Shown in pieces: positions 34,015 to 42,258 of a DNA stretch of 64,000 bases (the first letter of the stretch is position 1; each line of letters opens with the position of its first letter). Position numbers and translations under genes: made by a program. Origin of the DNA: Sphingomonas adhaesiva (GTDB lineage Bacteria > Pseudomonadota > Alphaproteobacteria > Sphingomonadales > Sphingomonadaceae); assembly GCF_036946125.1 (NCBI RefSeq), contig NZ_JAQIJT010000002.1, forward strand, positions 918,501-982,500, read 5' to 3'. The notes under the pieces were generated by a model that saw only the letters and a program-made list of their open reading frames with translations, was not told the DNA's origin and made no database searches.

Positions 34015-34045
34015 AAAAAAAAGCCGGAGCGACAAGCGCCCCGGC
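34015..34045 (-). terminator. Orphan intrinsic terminator on the minus strand
   Basis: In the minus-strand RNA, GCCGGGGCG (34045-34037) pairs with CGCUCCGGC (34031-34023), with one G-U pair, around CUUGU, and is followed at once by eight U (34022-34015). On the + strand the first T run comes eight bases after the stem, so the signal is much better for minus-strand transcripts. Confidence 0.8.
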
Positions 34046-34115
34046 ATGGAAAGTTTTTAGGAGAGGATGCCTGAAAGGCACGCTCTTTGTGCGGTGCAGC
34101 ACTGGTTAACGCAAG
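34015..34115 (-). ncRNA. Candidate small RNA with anti-Shine-Dalgarno motif
   Basis: An excellent intrinsic terminator points leftwards at 34045-34015, yet no minus-strand gene lies upstream of it. Reading towards it on the minus strand there is a hairpin TGCCT-TTC-AGGCA (34080-34068), then the single-stranded TCCTCTCCT (34067-34059), complementary to ribosome binding sites, then the terminator. This layout resembles the CU-rich anti-Shine-Dalgarno small RNAs of alphaproteobacteria. Possible promoter elements (TTGCAT, then GCGTTA after 17 nt) lie at about 34111-34139. The 5' end is a guess. On the + strand the same bases give a 20-codon open frame from ATG 34067 behind AGGAGAGG, an alternative reading. 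Confidence 0.45.
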
Positions 34116-34209
34116 TGCAAGATGCGTAAATGCAATTGCACAAAACGCAATCCGGACGCGGATCGCGGCGTCAGCGCGGGCTTAACCTTTCCGCGCTACC
34201 GCGTATCGC

Positions 34210-35979
34210 ATGGCGATCCAACGGACGGACGAGAGCGAGGCGCGGCGGCTGGCGTCGCTGATGGCGGGCGCGGTGCGCGGGTGCCGGCGGCACCTGATCG
34301 CGGCGGCGGGCTTCTCGGGGCTCATCAACCTGCTCTACCTCGCGCCGTCCATCTTCATGCTGCAGGTCTACGACCGGGTGGTGCCGACGCGGGGGGCGAC
34401 GACGCTGGTCGCGCTGCTCGTCATCCTGACGGTCGCGCTGGCGGTGATGTCGGTGCTGGATGCGGTGCGGTCGCGGCTGCTGCTGCGCGCGGCGCTGCGG
34501 CTGGAGCGGCGGCTGGCGCCCGCTATCCTGCTGCGCATCCTGGGCGATACCGCCGCGGCACCGGCGCAGCGGATGCAGGCGCTGCGCGATCTGGACCAGC
34601 TGCGCTCGACGCTGACCGGGCCGGCGGTGGTGGCGCTGTTCGATGCCCCATGGGCGCCGATCTACGTCCTCGTCTGCTTCCTGTTGCATCCGTGGCTGGG
34701 CGTGCTGGCGCTGGTCAGCGCGCTGGCGCTGGGGGCGATCGCGATCGGGGGCGAGCGCGCGACGCTGGCGCAGCTGAACCGGGTGCAGGCGCGCACGCTG
34801 CTGGCGCAGCGCGAGCAGGATTTCACGATCCATGCGTCGGACGTGGCGCGGGTGATGGGGATGCGCGACGCGCTGGCGACGCGCCACCTGCTGGAGCGCG
34901 CCGACGTGACGCGGCGACAGGCGGCGCTGGCGGCCGTATCGGCACGTTTCCTGGGGGCGGGCAAGTTCCTGCGGCTGCTGCTGCAATCCGCGGCGCTGGC
35001 GCTGGGGGCGTTGCTGGCGATCCGGCAGGACATTTCGGGCGGCGCGATCTTCGCCGCGTCGCTGCTGCTGGGGCGCGCGCTCCAGCCGGTCGAGCAGATC
35101 CTGGCGGCGCTGAAGCCGCTGGGGACGGGACGCAACGCGCTGCGCTCGCTCGACCGCTTCCTGGCGACGCCCGCGCCCGACCAGAGCACGATCACGCTGC
35201 CGGCCCCGCGCGGGCGGATCGAGGTGTGCGACCTGACGGTGCGCGCGCCGATGGGGGACCGTGCGATCCTGGAGAACATCTCCTTCGCGATCCAGCCGGG
35301 CGAGGTCGTCGCGATGGTGGGGCCGAGCGGGGCGGGCAAGTCGACGCTGCTGCGCGCGCTGGCGGGCGCGATCGCCGCGGACGAGGGCGAGGTGCGCATC
35401 GACGGCGCGACGCTGGACGAGTGGAACCGCGAGCAGCTGGGGCGCCACATCGGCTATATGCCGCAGACGCCGACGCTGTTTCCGGCGAGCGTCCATACCA
35501 ACATCTCGCGCTTTGCCGCGGTACTGGCGGGCGACACGCCCGAACTGGATCGGCAGGTGGTCGAGGCGGCGATGGCGGCGGGCGCGCACGAGCTGATCCT
35601 GGCGCTGCCGCAGGGCTATGCGACGATGCTGGGCGCGGGCGACGGGGCCAGTGGGGGCGGCGGATTGTCGGCGGGACAGGGGCAGGCGGTGGCGCTGGCG
35701 CGCGCGCTGTTCGGTGCACCGACGATCCTGTTCCTCGACGAACCCAATGCGCATCTGGACAGCGAGGGCGAGGTGCGACTGGCCGCGACGGTCGCCGCGC
35801 TGAAGGCGCGCGGCGCGACGGTGGTGGTGTCGACGCACCGCACCGGGCTGCTCCAGTCGGTGGACAAGGTCATGCTCATCAAGGACGGGCGGATGCAGCT
35901 GTTCGACGAACGATCGAAGGTGGTGCGCTCCGCCCCCGCCAACGCGCCGGCGGCGGTCGCCGCGGGAGGCGCGCGATGA
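34210..35979 (+). CDS. Type I secretion ABC transporter (permease-ATPase, PrtD/HlyB type)
   Basis: The inner-membrane engine of a type I secretion system. The 589-residue half-transporter has six membrane segments in about 30-310 (FSGLINLLYLAPSIFMLQVY) and no N-terminal C39 or CLD domain, like PrtD. The ATPase has Walker A GPSGAGKST (about 375) and Walker B TILFLDEPNAHLD. The signature is LSAGQGQ instead of LSGGQRQ. No good ribosome binding site precedes ATG 34210. It is first in an operon with HlyD- and TolC-type genes and overlaps the next gene by 4 nt. The likely cargo is the RTX deacetylase at 47815-51585. Confidence 0.93.
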   Translation: MAIQRTDESEARRLASLMAGAVRGCRRHLIAAAGFSGLINLLYLAPSIFMLQVYDRVVPTRGATTLVALLVILTVALAVMSVLDAVRSRLLLRAALRLERRLAPAILLRILGDTAAAPAQRMQALRDLDQLRSTLTGPAVVALFDAPWAPIYVLVCFLLHPWLGVLALVSALALGAIAIGGERATLAQLNRVQARTLLAQREQDFTIHASDVARVMGMRDALATRHLLERADVTRRQAALAAVSARFLGAGKFLRLLLQSAALALGALLAIRQDISGGAIFAASLLLGRALQPVEQILAALKPLGTGRNALRSLDRFLATPAPDQSTITLPAPRGRIEVCDLTVRAPMGDRAILENISFAIQPGEVVAMVGPSGAGKSTLLRALAGAIAADEGEVRIDGATLDEWNREQLGRHIGYMPQTPTLFPASVHTNISRFAAVLAGDTPELDRQVVEAAMAAGAHELILALPQGYATMLGAGDGASGGGGLSAGQGQAVALARALFGAPTILFLDEPNAHLDSEGEVRLAATVAALKARGATVVVSTHRTGLLQSVDKVMLIKDGRMQLFDERSKVVRSAPANAPAAVAAGGAR

Positions 35980-37352
35980 GCGAGGTGATGGCGGCGGCGG
36001 CGCCGCTGCGGGCGGATCGGCGGTTGGTGATCGCGCAGCAGCTGCGGCTGGACGATTCGCCGCGGCACGCGACCTGGGTCGGGCTGGGCGTGGCGGCGGC
36101 GTTTTTCGTGGCGGGCACCGGCTGGGCGGCGGTGTCGCGGCTGGATGCGGCGGCGGCGGGCGATGGGCAGGTGGTGGTGGCGGGGAACCGCCAGACCGTC
36201 CAGCACCGCGACGGCGGCACGGTGCGCGCGATGCACGTGCGCGAGGGGCAGCACGTCCGCGCGGGCGAGATCCTGTTCGAGCTGGACGGCAACGAGGCGG
36301 CGGCGACCGAGCGCGCGCTGGCGAACACCGTGATCGACCTTCAGGCGCAGAAAGCCCGGCTGGAGGCGGACGTGACCGGGGCGGCGATCCGCTGGCCCGA
36401 CAGCTTCGCGGGCGCGACCGGCGACGACCGGCGGCTGGTGGAGCGCGCCAAGGCGCTGCAACTGGCGCAGCGATCGGCGCGGACGGGGTCGCTGGCGGCG
36501 AGCGATGCGGTGCTGCGCCGGCAGGAGGCGCAGGTCGCAAGCGAGTCGGGCGGGTTCGCGGCGCAGGCGCGCGCGGCGGCGGCGCAGCGCGCGTCGTTGC
36601 AGGCGCAGCTGGAGAGCACGCGCAAGCTGGCGGACCAGGGCTATGTCAGCCTGAACACCGTGCGCTCGATCGAGCGGTCGATCCAGCAGCTGGACGGCAG
36701 CAACGCGGATTTCGCCGCGCGCACCCATGCCGCGCGCGAGCAGATCGGGCAGGCGCAGGCGCAGGGCGTCCAGACGCGGCGACGCTATGCGGAGGATGCG
36801 GCGACGACGCTGCGCGACACGACGTTCCAGCTGAACGAGACGATGCCCAAATGGGCCGCCGCGCGCGAGCAGCTGGCGCGCACCGCGATCCGCGCGCCGG
36901 TGACGGGGACGGTCGTCGGGCTGCGCGTCTTTTCGGTCGGGGGCGTGATCCAGCCTGGGCAGCCGATCCTGGACATCGTGCCCGACGCCGCGCCGCTGGT
37001 GGTGCGCGCGCATTTCCAGCCCGCCGACATCGACGGGGTGGAGGCGGGGCGGACCGCGGAGGTGAAGTTCCTGTCGCTCCACGAACGCGACCTGCCGATC
37101 CTGCTGGGACGGGTGGAGACGGTGTCCGCCGACAGCCTGCGCGACGAGGCGACGGGGCACAGCTATTTCAGCGCCGACATCGCGGTGCCGCGCAGCCAGA
37201 TCGCGCAGATCGAGAAGGTGCGCGGGCGCGACACCGGCATCCGCGCGGGGGTGCCGGTGGCGGTGATGGTGAAGCTGAAGGCGCGCACCGCGCTGCAATA
37301 CCTGCTCGATCCCTTGACCGAGGCGTTCCGGCGATCGTTCCATGAGCGGTGA
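35976..37352 (+). CDS. HlyD/PrtE-type membrane fusion protein of type I secretion
   Basis: The periplasmic adaptor linking the ABC transporter to the outer-membrane channel. The 458-residue protein has one N-terminal membrane segment (ATWVGLGVAAAFFVAGTGWA, about 32-51), a lipoyl half-domain (VQHRDGGTVRAMHVREGQ), a long coiled coil (about 100-280) with many Ala, Gln and Glu, the second lipoyl half (RAPVTGTVVGLRVFSVGGVI) and a C-terminal beta domain. Its ATG overlaps the previous TGA (ATGA), and its 3' end overlaps the TolC-type gene by 11 nt. Confidence 0.93.
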   Translation: MSEVMAAAAPLRADRRLVIAQQLRLDDSPRHATWVGLGVAAAFFVAGTGWAAVSRLDAAAAGDGQVVVAGNRQTVQHRDGGTVRAMHVREGQHVRAGEILFELDGNEAAATERALANTVIDLQAQKARLEADVTGAAIRWPDSFAGATGDDRRLVERAKALQLAQRSARTGSLAASDAVLRRQEAQVASESGGFAAQARAAAAQRASLQAQLESTRKLADQGYVSLNTVRSIERSIQQLDGSNADFAARTHAAREQIGQAQAQGVQTRRRYAEDAATTLRDTTFQLNETMPKWAAAREQLARTAIRAPVTGTVVGLRVFSVGGVIQPGQPILDIVPDAAPLVVRAHFQPADIDGVEAGRTAEVKFLSLHERDLPILLGRVETVSADSLRDEATGHSYFSADIAVPRSQIAQIEKVRGRDTGIRAGVPVAVMVKLKARTALQYLLDPLTEAFRRSFHER

Positions 37353-38937
37353 GGTGATGTGGGCGCTGCTGCTGGGGGGCGCGGCCCCCGCGGCGGGAGA
37401 TCAGCCCCCGGCGGTGGTGGTCGTCGCGCCGGCAACCGACACGCTGGGGCAGGCGATCGCGGATGCCTATCGCAGCAATCCGGCACTGGAGGCGCAGCGC
37501 GCGCGGCTGCGCACGATCGACGAGCAGGTGGTGCAGGCGGGGGCACCGTACCGGCTGCGCGCGCAGCTGAACGCGTCGCTGAACTATCAGGATCAGCGGC
37601 AGCAGAATTTCCTGGGGCGGTTCGTCGATGTCGAGAACCGCACGATGGGCGCGCGCGTCTCGGTCTCGCAGATCCTGCTGAACGGCGGACGCACGGCGGC
37701 GGCGGTATCGACCGCGGAGGCGCAGGTGCTGGCGGGGCGCGAGGAGCTGCGCGCGGCGGAGAATGCGACGCTGTACGAGGTGGTCGACGCCTTCGCCGCG
37801 GTGCTGCGCGATCAGGCGCTGGTGGCGATCCAGCGGCGCTCGGTCGAATCCTATGGCCGGCAGGTCGACCAGGCGGTGGCGCGCGAGCGCGGCGGCGAGC
37901 TGACCCGCACCGACATCGCGCAGGCGAGCGCGCAGCGCGAGATCATCCGCGCGCAGCTGGCGCAGGCGGAGGCGAACCTCCAGACCAGCCGTATCCGCTT
38001 CGCGAGCGCCGTCGGGCGCAACCCGGGCGCGCTGGTGCCGCCGCCGGTGCTGCCCGGACTGCCCGCGACGCTGGACGAGGCGTTTGCGGTGGCCGAGGCG
38101 GAGGCGCCGACGCTCTGGCAGGCGCGGATGATCGCACGGGCCGGCGATGCGCGCGTGTCGGCCGAGCGGGCGGAGCGGGCGCCGACGCTCGCCGTCTCGG
38201 GCAGCTACGGCTATTCCAGCATCGGCGATTACCGCGTGCGCGACCTGCGGCCCGAGGTGATCGGCGGGGTGACGATGACGGTGCCGCTGCTGACCGGCGG
38301 GGTGATCGGGTCGCGCGTGCGCGCCGCGGTCGCCGACCGCCAGCGGCTGGGGTTCGAGGTGGAGGGCGCACGCCGCGACGTGCTGGCGCGCACGCAGGAG
38401 GCATGGAACCAGTCGGTCGCCGCGGCGCAGCAGCGCGAGCTGGGACGGCTGGCGGTGGATGCGGGGCGCACCGCGCTGACCGGGGTGCGGCGCAGCTTCG
38501 GCGAGGGGTTCCGCTCGAACTTCGAGGTGCTCGATTCGGAGCAGCGGCTGCTCAATGCGCAGGTGCTGGAGGTGCAGGCGATCTATGCAGCCTATGTCGC
38601 CAAGGCGCGCGTGCTGGCGGTGCTGGGCCGGCTGCAGGCGGCGACCGTGGCACAGGGCGTGCCGGCCTATGACGACGCGGTGAACCTGCGCCGGGCGAAG
38701 GGGGCGACGTTCGGCCCGTTCGATCCGTTCCTGGCACCGATCGACCGCGCCAGCATGCCGGGCGCGGCGATCAAGGCGCCGCCGGTGGTGCCGGTCGCCA
38801 CCGACACGCGGCTGCGCCCGGCGGCGGTGACGGAGCTGCCCGGACCGCTGGGCAACGCGCTGCCGGTGGGCGGCGCGCCGGTGCTGATGCTGCCGACGAT
38901 CGACGAACTGGGCGATGCCGGGGTGACGGGGGGATAG
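37342..38937 (+). CDS. TolC-family outer-membrane channel of type I secretion
   Basis: A 531-residue outer-membrane efflux protein completing the type I system. A short signal-like segment (MWALLLGGAAPAAGD) precedes two TolC repeats: LGQAIADAYRSNPALEAQRA and the second beginning TLDEAFAVAEAEAPTLWQAR. Conserved strands include ARVSVSQILLNGGRTAAAVS and MTVPLLTGGVIGSRV. The C-terminal ~80 residues are Pro-rich. The start may be ATG 37342 or ATG 37357. A long palindrome (38944-39029) separates it from convergent pelF. Confidence 0.92.
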   Translation: MSGEVMWALLLGGAAPAAGDQPPAVVVVAPATDTLGQAIADAYRSNPALEAQRARLRTIDEQVVQAGAPYRLRAQLNASLNYQDQRQQNFLGRFVDVENRTMGARVSVSQILLNGGRTAAAVSTAEAQVLAGREELRAAENATLYEVVDAFAAVLRDQALVAIQRRSVESYGRQVDQAVARERGGELTRTDIAQASAQREIIRAQLAQAEANLQTSRIRFASAVGRNPGALVPPPVLPGLPATLDEAFAVAEAEAPTLWQARMIARAGDARVSAERAERAPTLAVSGSYGYSSIGDYRVRDLRPEVIGGVTMTVPLLTGGVIGSRVRAAVADRQRLGFEVEGARRDVLARTQEAWNQSVAAAQQRELGRLAVDAGRTALTGVRRSFGEGFRSNFEVLDSEQRLLNAQVLEVQAIYAAYVAKARVLAVLGRLQAATVAQGVPAYDDAVNLRRAKGATFGPFDPFLAPIDRASMPGAAIKAPPVVPVATDTRLRPAAVTELPGPLGNALPVGGAPVLMLPTIDELGDAGVTGG

Positions 38938-38943
38938 GATTTC

Positions 38944-39029
38944 CGTCACCCCGGCCCTGAGCCGGGGTCCCGCTTCAATGTCGCACGCCGGTGAAAAAGC
39001 GGGACCCCGGGTCAAGCCCGGGGTGACGG
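38944..39029. repeat. Family B palindrome between TolC-type gene and pelF
   Basis: CGTCACCCCGGCCCTGAGCC with GGGGTCCCGCTT pairs with AAGCGGGACCCC and GGGTCAAGCCCGGGGTGACG. It occupies almost the whole gap between two converging operons, 6 nt from each stop, and would form a very stable hairpin in either transcript. It probably serves as the shared bidirectional end. Confidence 0.85.
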
Positions 39030-39035
39030 CTGTGG

Positions 39036-40529
39036 TTACGGCCGGCTCGCGAGCTGCGCGTACAGATTGCGATAGGCGCCGATGATCGTGGCGTGGTCAT
39101 AGTCGCGGATCGTGCGGCGGCGCATCGCCTCGCCCATCATGCGGCGGCGGCGGGGATCCTCGACCAGCCGCAGGATCGCGTCGGCGGTGGCGGCGGGGTT
39201 GACCAGCGGGGTGACGATACCGCCGGGGCCGCCGTCGTCGAGCCCGCGCCCCTCGATCATCTCGCGGCAGCTGCCGACGTCGGTCGCGACGACGGGGATG
39301 CCGCACGCGCCCCCCTCCAGGATGACGAGCGGCTGCGCCTCCGACAGGCTGGTCAGCACCAGCAGGTCGACGCGCGGCAGCCAGTCGTCGATGCGGACGC
39401 GGCCGGCGAAGTCGAACACCGCGTCCAGCCCCAGCTCGGCGACGAGCGCGCGGCATTCGGCGGCATAGTCCGCATCCTCGTCCTCCGGCCCCAGCACCGC
39501 GAAGCGGACGTCGGGGCGGTGCGCATGGACCTGCGCGGCGGCGCGGACGAAGGTCTTGATGTCCTTGATCGGCACGACGCGGCCGAGCAGCGCGACGAGC
39601 GGGCGCTGCGGATCGCGCGCATCGGGCAGGGCGGCGAAGCGGCGCGCGTCGATGCCGTTGGGGATGACGCGCAACCGGGTGGGCGACGCGCCCAGCCGGC
39701 GCTGCACCGCGCTGTTGTCCCCGTAGAGCGCGACGATCGGGTCGCACGCGTCATAGGCGGCGGTGGCGTAGCTGGAGAAGGCGCGCACCCACAGGTCGCG
39801 CAGGTCGCGCACGCTGCGCTCCAGCTCCAGCCCGGTATCGACCTGATCGCCGATCCACTCCGCCATCATGACCTCGATCTGGCGTTCGAGCAGGTAGATG
39901 CCGTGCTCGGTAATGACCGCAGGACGCCCCGTCTCGCGCCGCGCGCGCGCCGCGGCGAGCCCGGCGAACCCGGTCGAAATGGTATGATAGACGCGCGCGG
40001 GCGGCAGCGGCGCGGTGAGCACCGCGAGCAGCCCGCCGAGCAAGGTGCGCATCGCCCAGAAATAATGGTGGAACGACGCCTTGGGCAGGATCGCGGCATA
40101 ATGGCGTTGCAGCCGCGCGAACATCGCAGGGTGCGCGAGCAGGTCGCCGGCATGGGTCACGCGCGGCAGGCGGCGGAGGCGGTCGATCAGCTCGCCCAGC
40201 GCCTCCCCGCCGCCCACCGCGACGAAGCGGACCAGCGCGTCGGCCACCGCCGCGGCGGGCGCGTCGGGCAGGCGGCGGGGGGAGCGGGCGGTCGGCGCCA
40301 GCGCGACCTCCGCCACGCCGACGACGTTCGCCGGGGGATCGAGCCGGAACGGGAGCGGCGCGGCGGTCGGCTTGATCGCCAGGATCGAGAAGGTGACGTC
40401 GGGCAGATGCGTGACGAGGTCCTGCAACCAGCCCGACACCCCGCCGACGACATAGGGATAGGCCCCCTCCACGATCAGGCACACGTCGGCGGGAGGAAGC
40501 GGCGGGGGGAGCGGTGCTGCCTGCCTCAC
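39036..40529 (-). CDS. pelF: PelF, Pel exopolysaccharide glycosyltransferase (GT4)
   Basis: Cytosolic GT-B enzyme that polymerises the Pel N-acetylhexosamine chain from UDP sugar. The 497-residue product has the PelF hallmark DVCLIVEGAYPYVVGGVSGW (about 15-34), ITEHGIYLLERQIEV, RVIPNGIDARRF, GPEDEDADYAAECRAL and the GT4 donor site EGGACGIPVVATDVGSCREM. The start is a GTG at 40529 overlapping the pelE-like stop (GTGA); an ATG at 40550 is less likely. It is the last gene of the operon. The family assignment is firm, unlike that of several neighbours. Confidence 0.93.
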   Translation of the reverse strand: MRQAAPLPPPLPPADVCLIVEGAYPYVVGGVSGWLQDLVTHLPDVTFSILAIKPTAAPLPFRLDPPANVVGVAEVALAPTARSPRRLPDAPAAAVADALVRFVAVGGGEALGELIDRLRRLPRVTHAGDLLAHPAMFARLQRHYAAILPKASFHHYFWAMRTLLGGLLAVLTAPLPPARVYHTISTGFAGLAAARARRETGRPAVITEHGIYLLERQIEVMMAEWIGDQVDTGLELERSVRDLRDLWVRAFSSYATAAYDACDPIVALYGDNSAVQRRLGASPTRLRVIPNGIDARRFAALPDARDPQRPLVALLGRVVPIKDIKTFVRAAAQVHAHRPDVRFAVLGPEDEDADYAAECRALVAELGLDAVFDFAGRVRIDDWLPRVDLLVLTSLSEAQPLVILEGGACGIPVVATDVGSCREMIEGRGLDDGGPGGIVTPLVNPAATADAILRLVEDPRRRRMMGEAMRRRTIRDYDHATIIGAYRNLYAQLASRP

Positions 40530-41320
40530 GCTGCCGCCTCGGTACGCCACCAGGATTCCGGCTGATCGGCCGAGAGCCGGTCGATCGCGTCATAGTCGCG
40601 CGCCGCCCATGCCGCCTCCATCGCGGTACGCGGGTCGGGATGGAGCGCGAGCGCCGCCTCGCGCAGATGCTGGCGCTGCGCGGTGGACAGCAGGACGTTG
40701 GCGCGGGCGTGATCCGAGAGCAGCGCGGCCAGCCGGGCCGCGGCCCCGGCATCGCCCGCGGCGACGCGGCGCTCCATCGTGGCGCGCGATTCGGTCAGAT
40801 TGTGGAGGATGCGCGCGGCGGCGGCGGCGGCGAGCGCGCGGATCGTCTGATCCTCGTCGGTCAGCGCCAGCGCGACCAGCGGGGAGAGCGCGGGCTCGAA
40901 CGAGCGGACCACGGTTTCCAGCGCGGTGCGGCGCGCCGCGACCTCCCCGTGGCGCATCACCGTCGCGAGCGAGCCGAGCATGTCGGGCGCGGCATGGCGC
41001 ACGCGCCCGTCGAGCAGCCGCGCGACGGCGGCGCTGCGCTGGCGGCGGGGGGCCGGTGTCTCGTCCGGCGCATCGTCGCGGCGGCGCGGCAGGATGCGGG
41101 TGCCGGGGAACAGCAGGCAGCACGCGAGCAGCGGCGCCGGGCCCAGCATCCCGATCACCGCCGGGGCGACGCCGATCCGTCCCCCCGTCAGCCAGATCGC
41201 CAGCGCGGCGAGGGTCAGCACGACGTGGCCGAGCAGGACGGGGAGCGCAGCGCCGCCGAGTGCGGCGACCGCCAGCAGCAGCGTGTCGAGCACGACCAGC
41301 ACGCCGATCCGCGCGATCAT
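40526..41320 (-). CDS. pelE: PelE-like inner-membrane helical-repeat protein
   Basis: A 264-residue protein with two membrane segments at the N terminus (about 5-45) followed by a cytoplasmic helical region with HEAT-like units (LVALALTDEDQTIRALAAAA). PelE of Pseudomonas is likewise two membrane helices plus a helical repeat domain that joins PelD to PelF and PelG. Sequence identity cannot be judged here, so the name rests on architecture and position between pelD and pelF. It overlaps both neighbours by 4 nt. Confidence 0.65.
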   Translation of the reverse strand: MIARIGVLVVLDTLLLAVAALGGAALPVLLGHVVLTLAALAIWLTGGRIGVAPAVIGMLGPAPLLACCLLFPGTRILPRRRDDAPDETPAPRRQRSAAVARLLDGRVRHAAPDMLGSLATVMRHGEVAARRTALETVVRSFEPALSPLVALALTDEDQTIRALAAAAAARILHNLTESRATMERRVAAGDAGAAARLAALLSDHARANVLLSTAQRQHLREAALALHPDPRTAMEAAWAARDYDAIDRLSADQPESWWRTEAAA

Positions 41321-42258
41321 GCCACCCGCCCGGTGGCGCGCACGTCGCCGCCCCGCTGCGCCGCGCTGGCGAGCGGGGCGAGCCAGTGCCCGATGCGGTT
41401 CAGCTCCGCCAGAGCCTGCGCATGGAAGGCGGCGAAGGGGATGTCGTGGAGGACGAGGCAGCCGACCATCTCGCCGCCGCCGGCGTGGTAGAGCGGCACC
41501 GCCGCGACGCCGATCGTGTCGAGCGGGGTGCGATCGCGGCGCCGCGCGACGTGGAGCACCTCGCGCCGGTTGGCGATGACCCCGACCAGCGCCTCCGACA
41601 AGGCGGGCGGGCGCCGTGCATCGGTCGTGCCGGTCAGCCACGGATGCGCGCTGCGATCGGGGGCGACGAGGTAGCAGGTGAAGTCGGTGGTCCCCGCCGC
41701 GCGCGCGACCAGTTCGGCCAGCGCGGCGCGACGCGTGGCCTCGTCCGGGGCGGCGAGACGCGCGGCGGCGGCGATGACATGGCCGGTGGTCCGCTCGTCG
41801 GTCGCGATCTGAACCTGAAGCGCGCGGTTGGTGCGGGTCAGCTCCTCGATCGCGCCGCCCAGCCGGGCGAGGTCGTGGCGCGCGGCGGCGAGCTTTCGCG
41901 CCTGCCGGTCGTGGCGGCGGGTGCGGGTCAGCGTGACCTCGCCGATGACGGCGGCGGCGACGAACCACATCAGCGGCGGCAGCGACACGTGGAGGAGGCG
42001 GTCGAGATAGTCGCCGCGTTCCATCAGCCCCTGCGCCTCGACCAGCCACCACGCGCTCGCCAGCGTAGCGGCCACGACGCCGGCGCCGGTGCCGTAGGCG
42101 AGCGCCATGGCGATGACCGGGATCCACAGGGGATGCGGCTGGATGCCCGCGAAGCCGTGCCCGTGCGTCAGCACCGCCGCGAAGGCGCCGAGCGCGGCGA
42201 AGATCGCCAGCATCTCCATGACGCGGCGCGCGCCGGGGCGGATCCGGACACGGGTCAT
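41317..42258 (-). CDS. pelD: PelD-like membrane protein with GAF domain, no GGDEF part
   Basis: A 313-residue inner-membrane protein: about four membrane segments in 15-130 (MLAIFAALGAFAAVLTHG, WIPVIAMALAYGTGAGVV), a short coiled coil (about 140-165), then a GAF-like domain (about 180-295) ending ALAELNRIGHWLAPLASA. PelD of P. aeruginosa is about 455 residues and continues into a degenerate GGDEF domain that binds c-di-GMP through RxxD. That domain is absent here. An RRRD sequence occurs in the GAF region but not in the usual context. Overlaps both neighbours by 4 nt. Confidence 0.7.
   Translation of the reverse strand: MTRVRIRPGARRVMEMLAIFAALGAFAAVLTHGHGFAGIQPHPLWIPVIAMALAYGTGAGVVAATLASAWWLVEAQGLMERGDYLDRLLHVSLPPLMWFVAAAVIGEVTLTRTRRHDRQARKLAAARHDLARLGGAIEELTRTNRALQVQIATDERTTGHVIAAAARLAAPDEATRRAALAELVARAAGTTDFTCYLVAPDRSAHPWLTGTTDARRPPALSEALVGVIANRREVLHVARRRDRTPLDTIGVAAVPLYHAGGGEMVGCLVLHDIPFAAFHAQALAELNRIGHWLAPLASAAQRGGDVRATGRVA

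Noticed and set aside
34067..34129. A 20-codon open frame on the + strand behind AGGAGAGG
   Set aside because: Not listed as a gene because the spacing to the ATG is short and the strong minus-strand terminator is better explained by a small RNA. Kept as the alternative in the finding on this region.
34139..34209. Promoter of the type I secretion operon
   Set aside because: No convincing -35/-10 pair or ribosome binding site could be found before ATG 34210, so none is reported.
41523..41560. RRRD in the PelD-like protein as a c-di-GMP I-site
   Set aside because: It lies within the GAF-like region and not before a GGDEF-like motif; a four-residue match in an Arg-rich protein is expected by chance.
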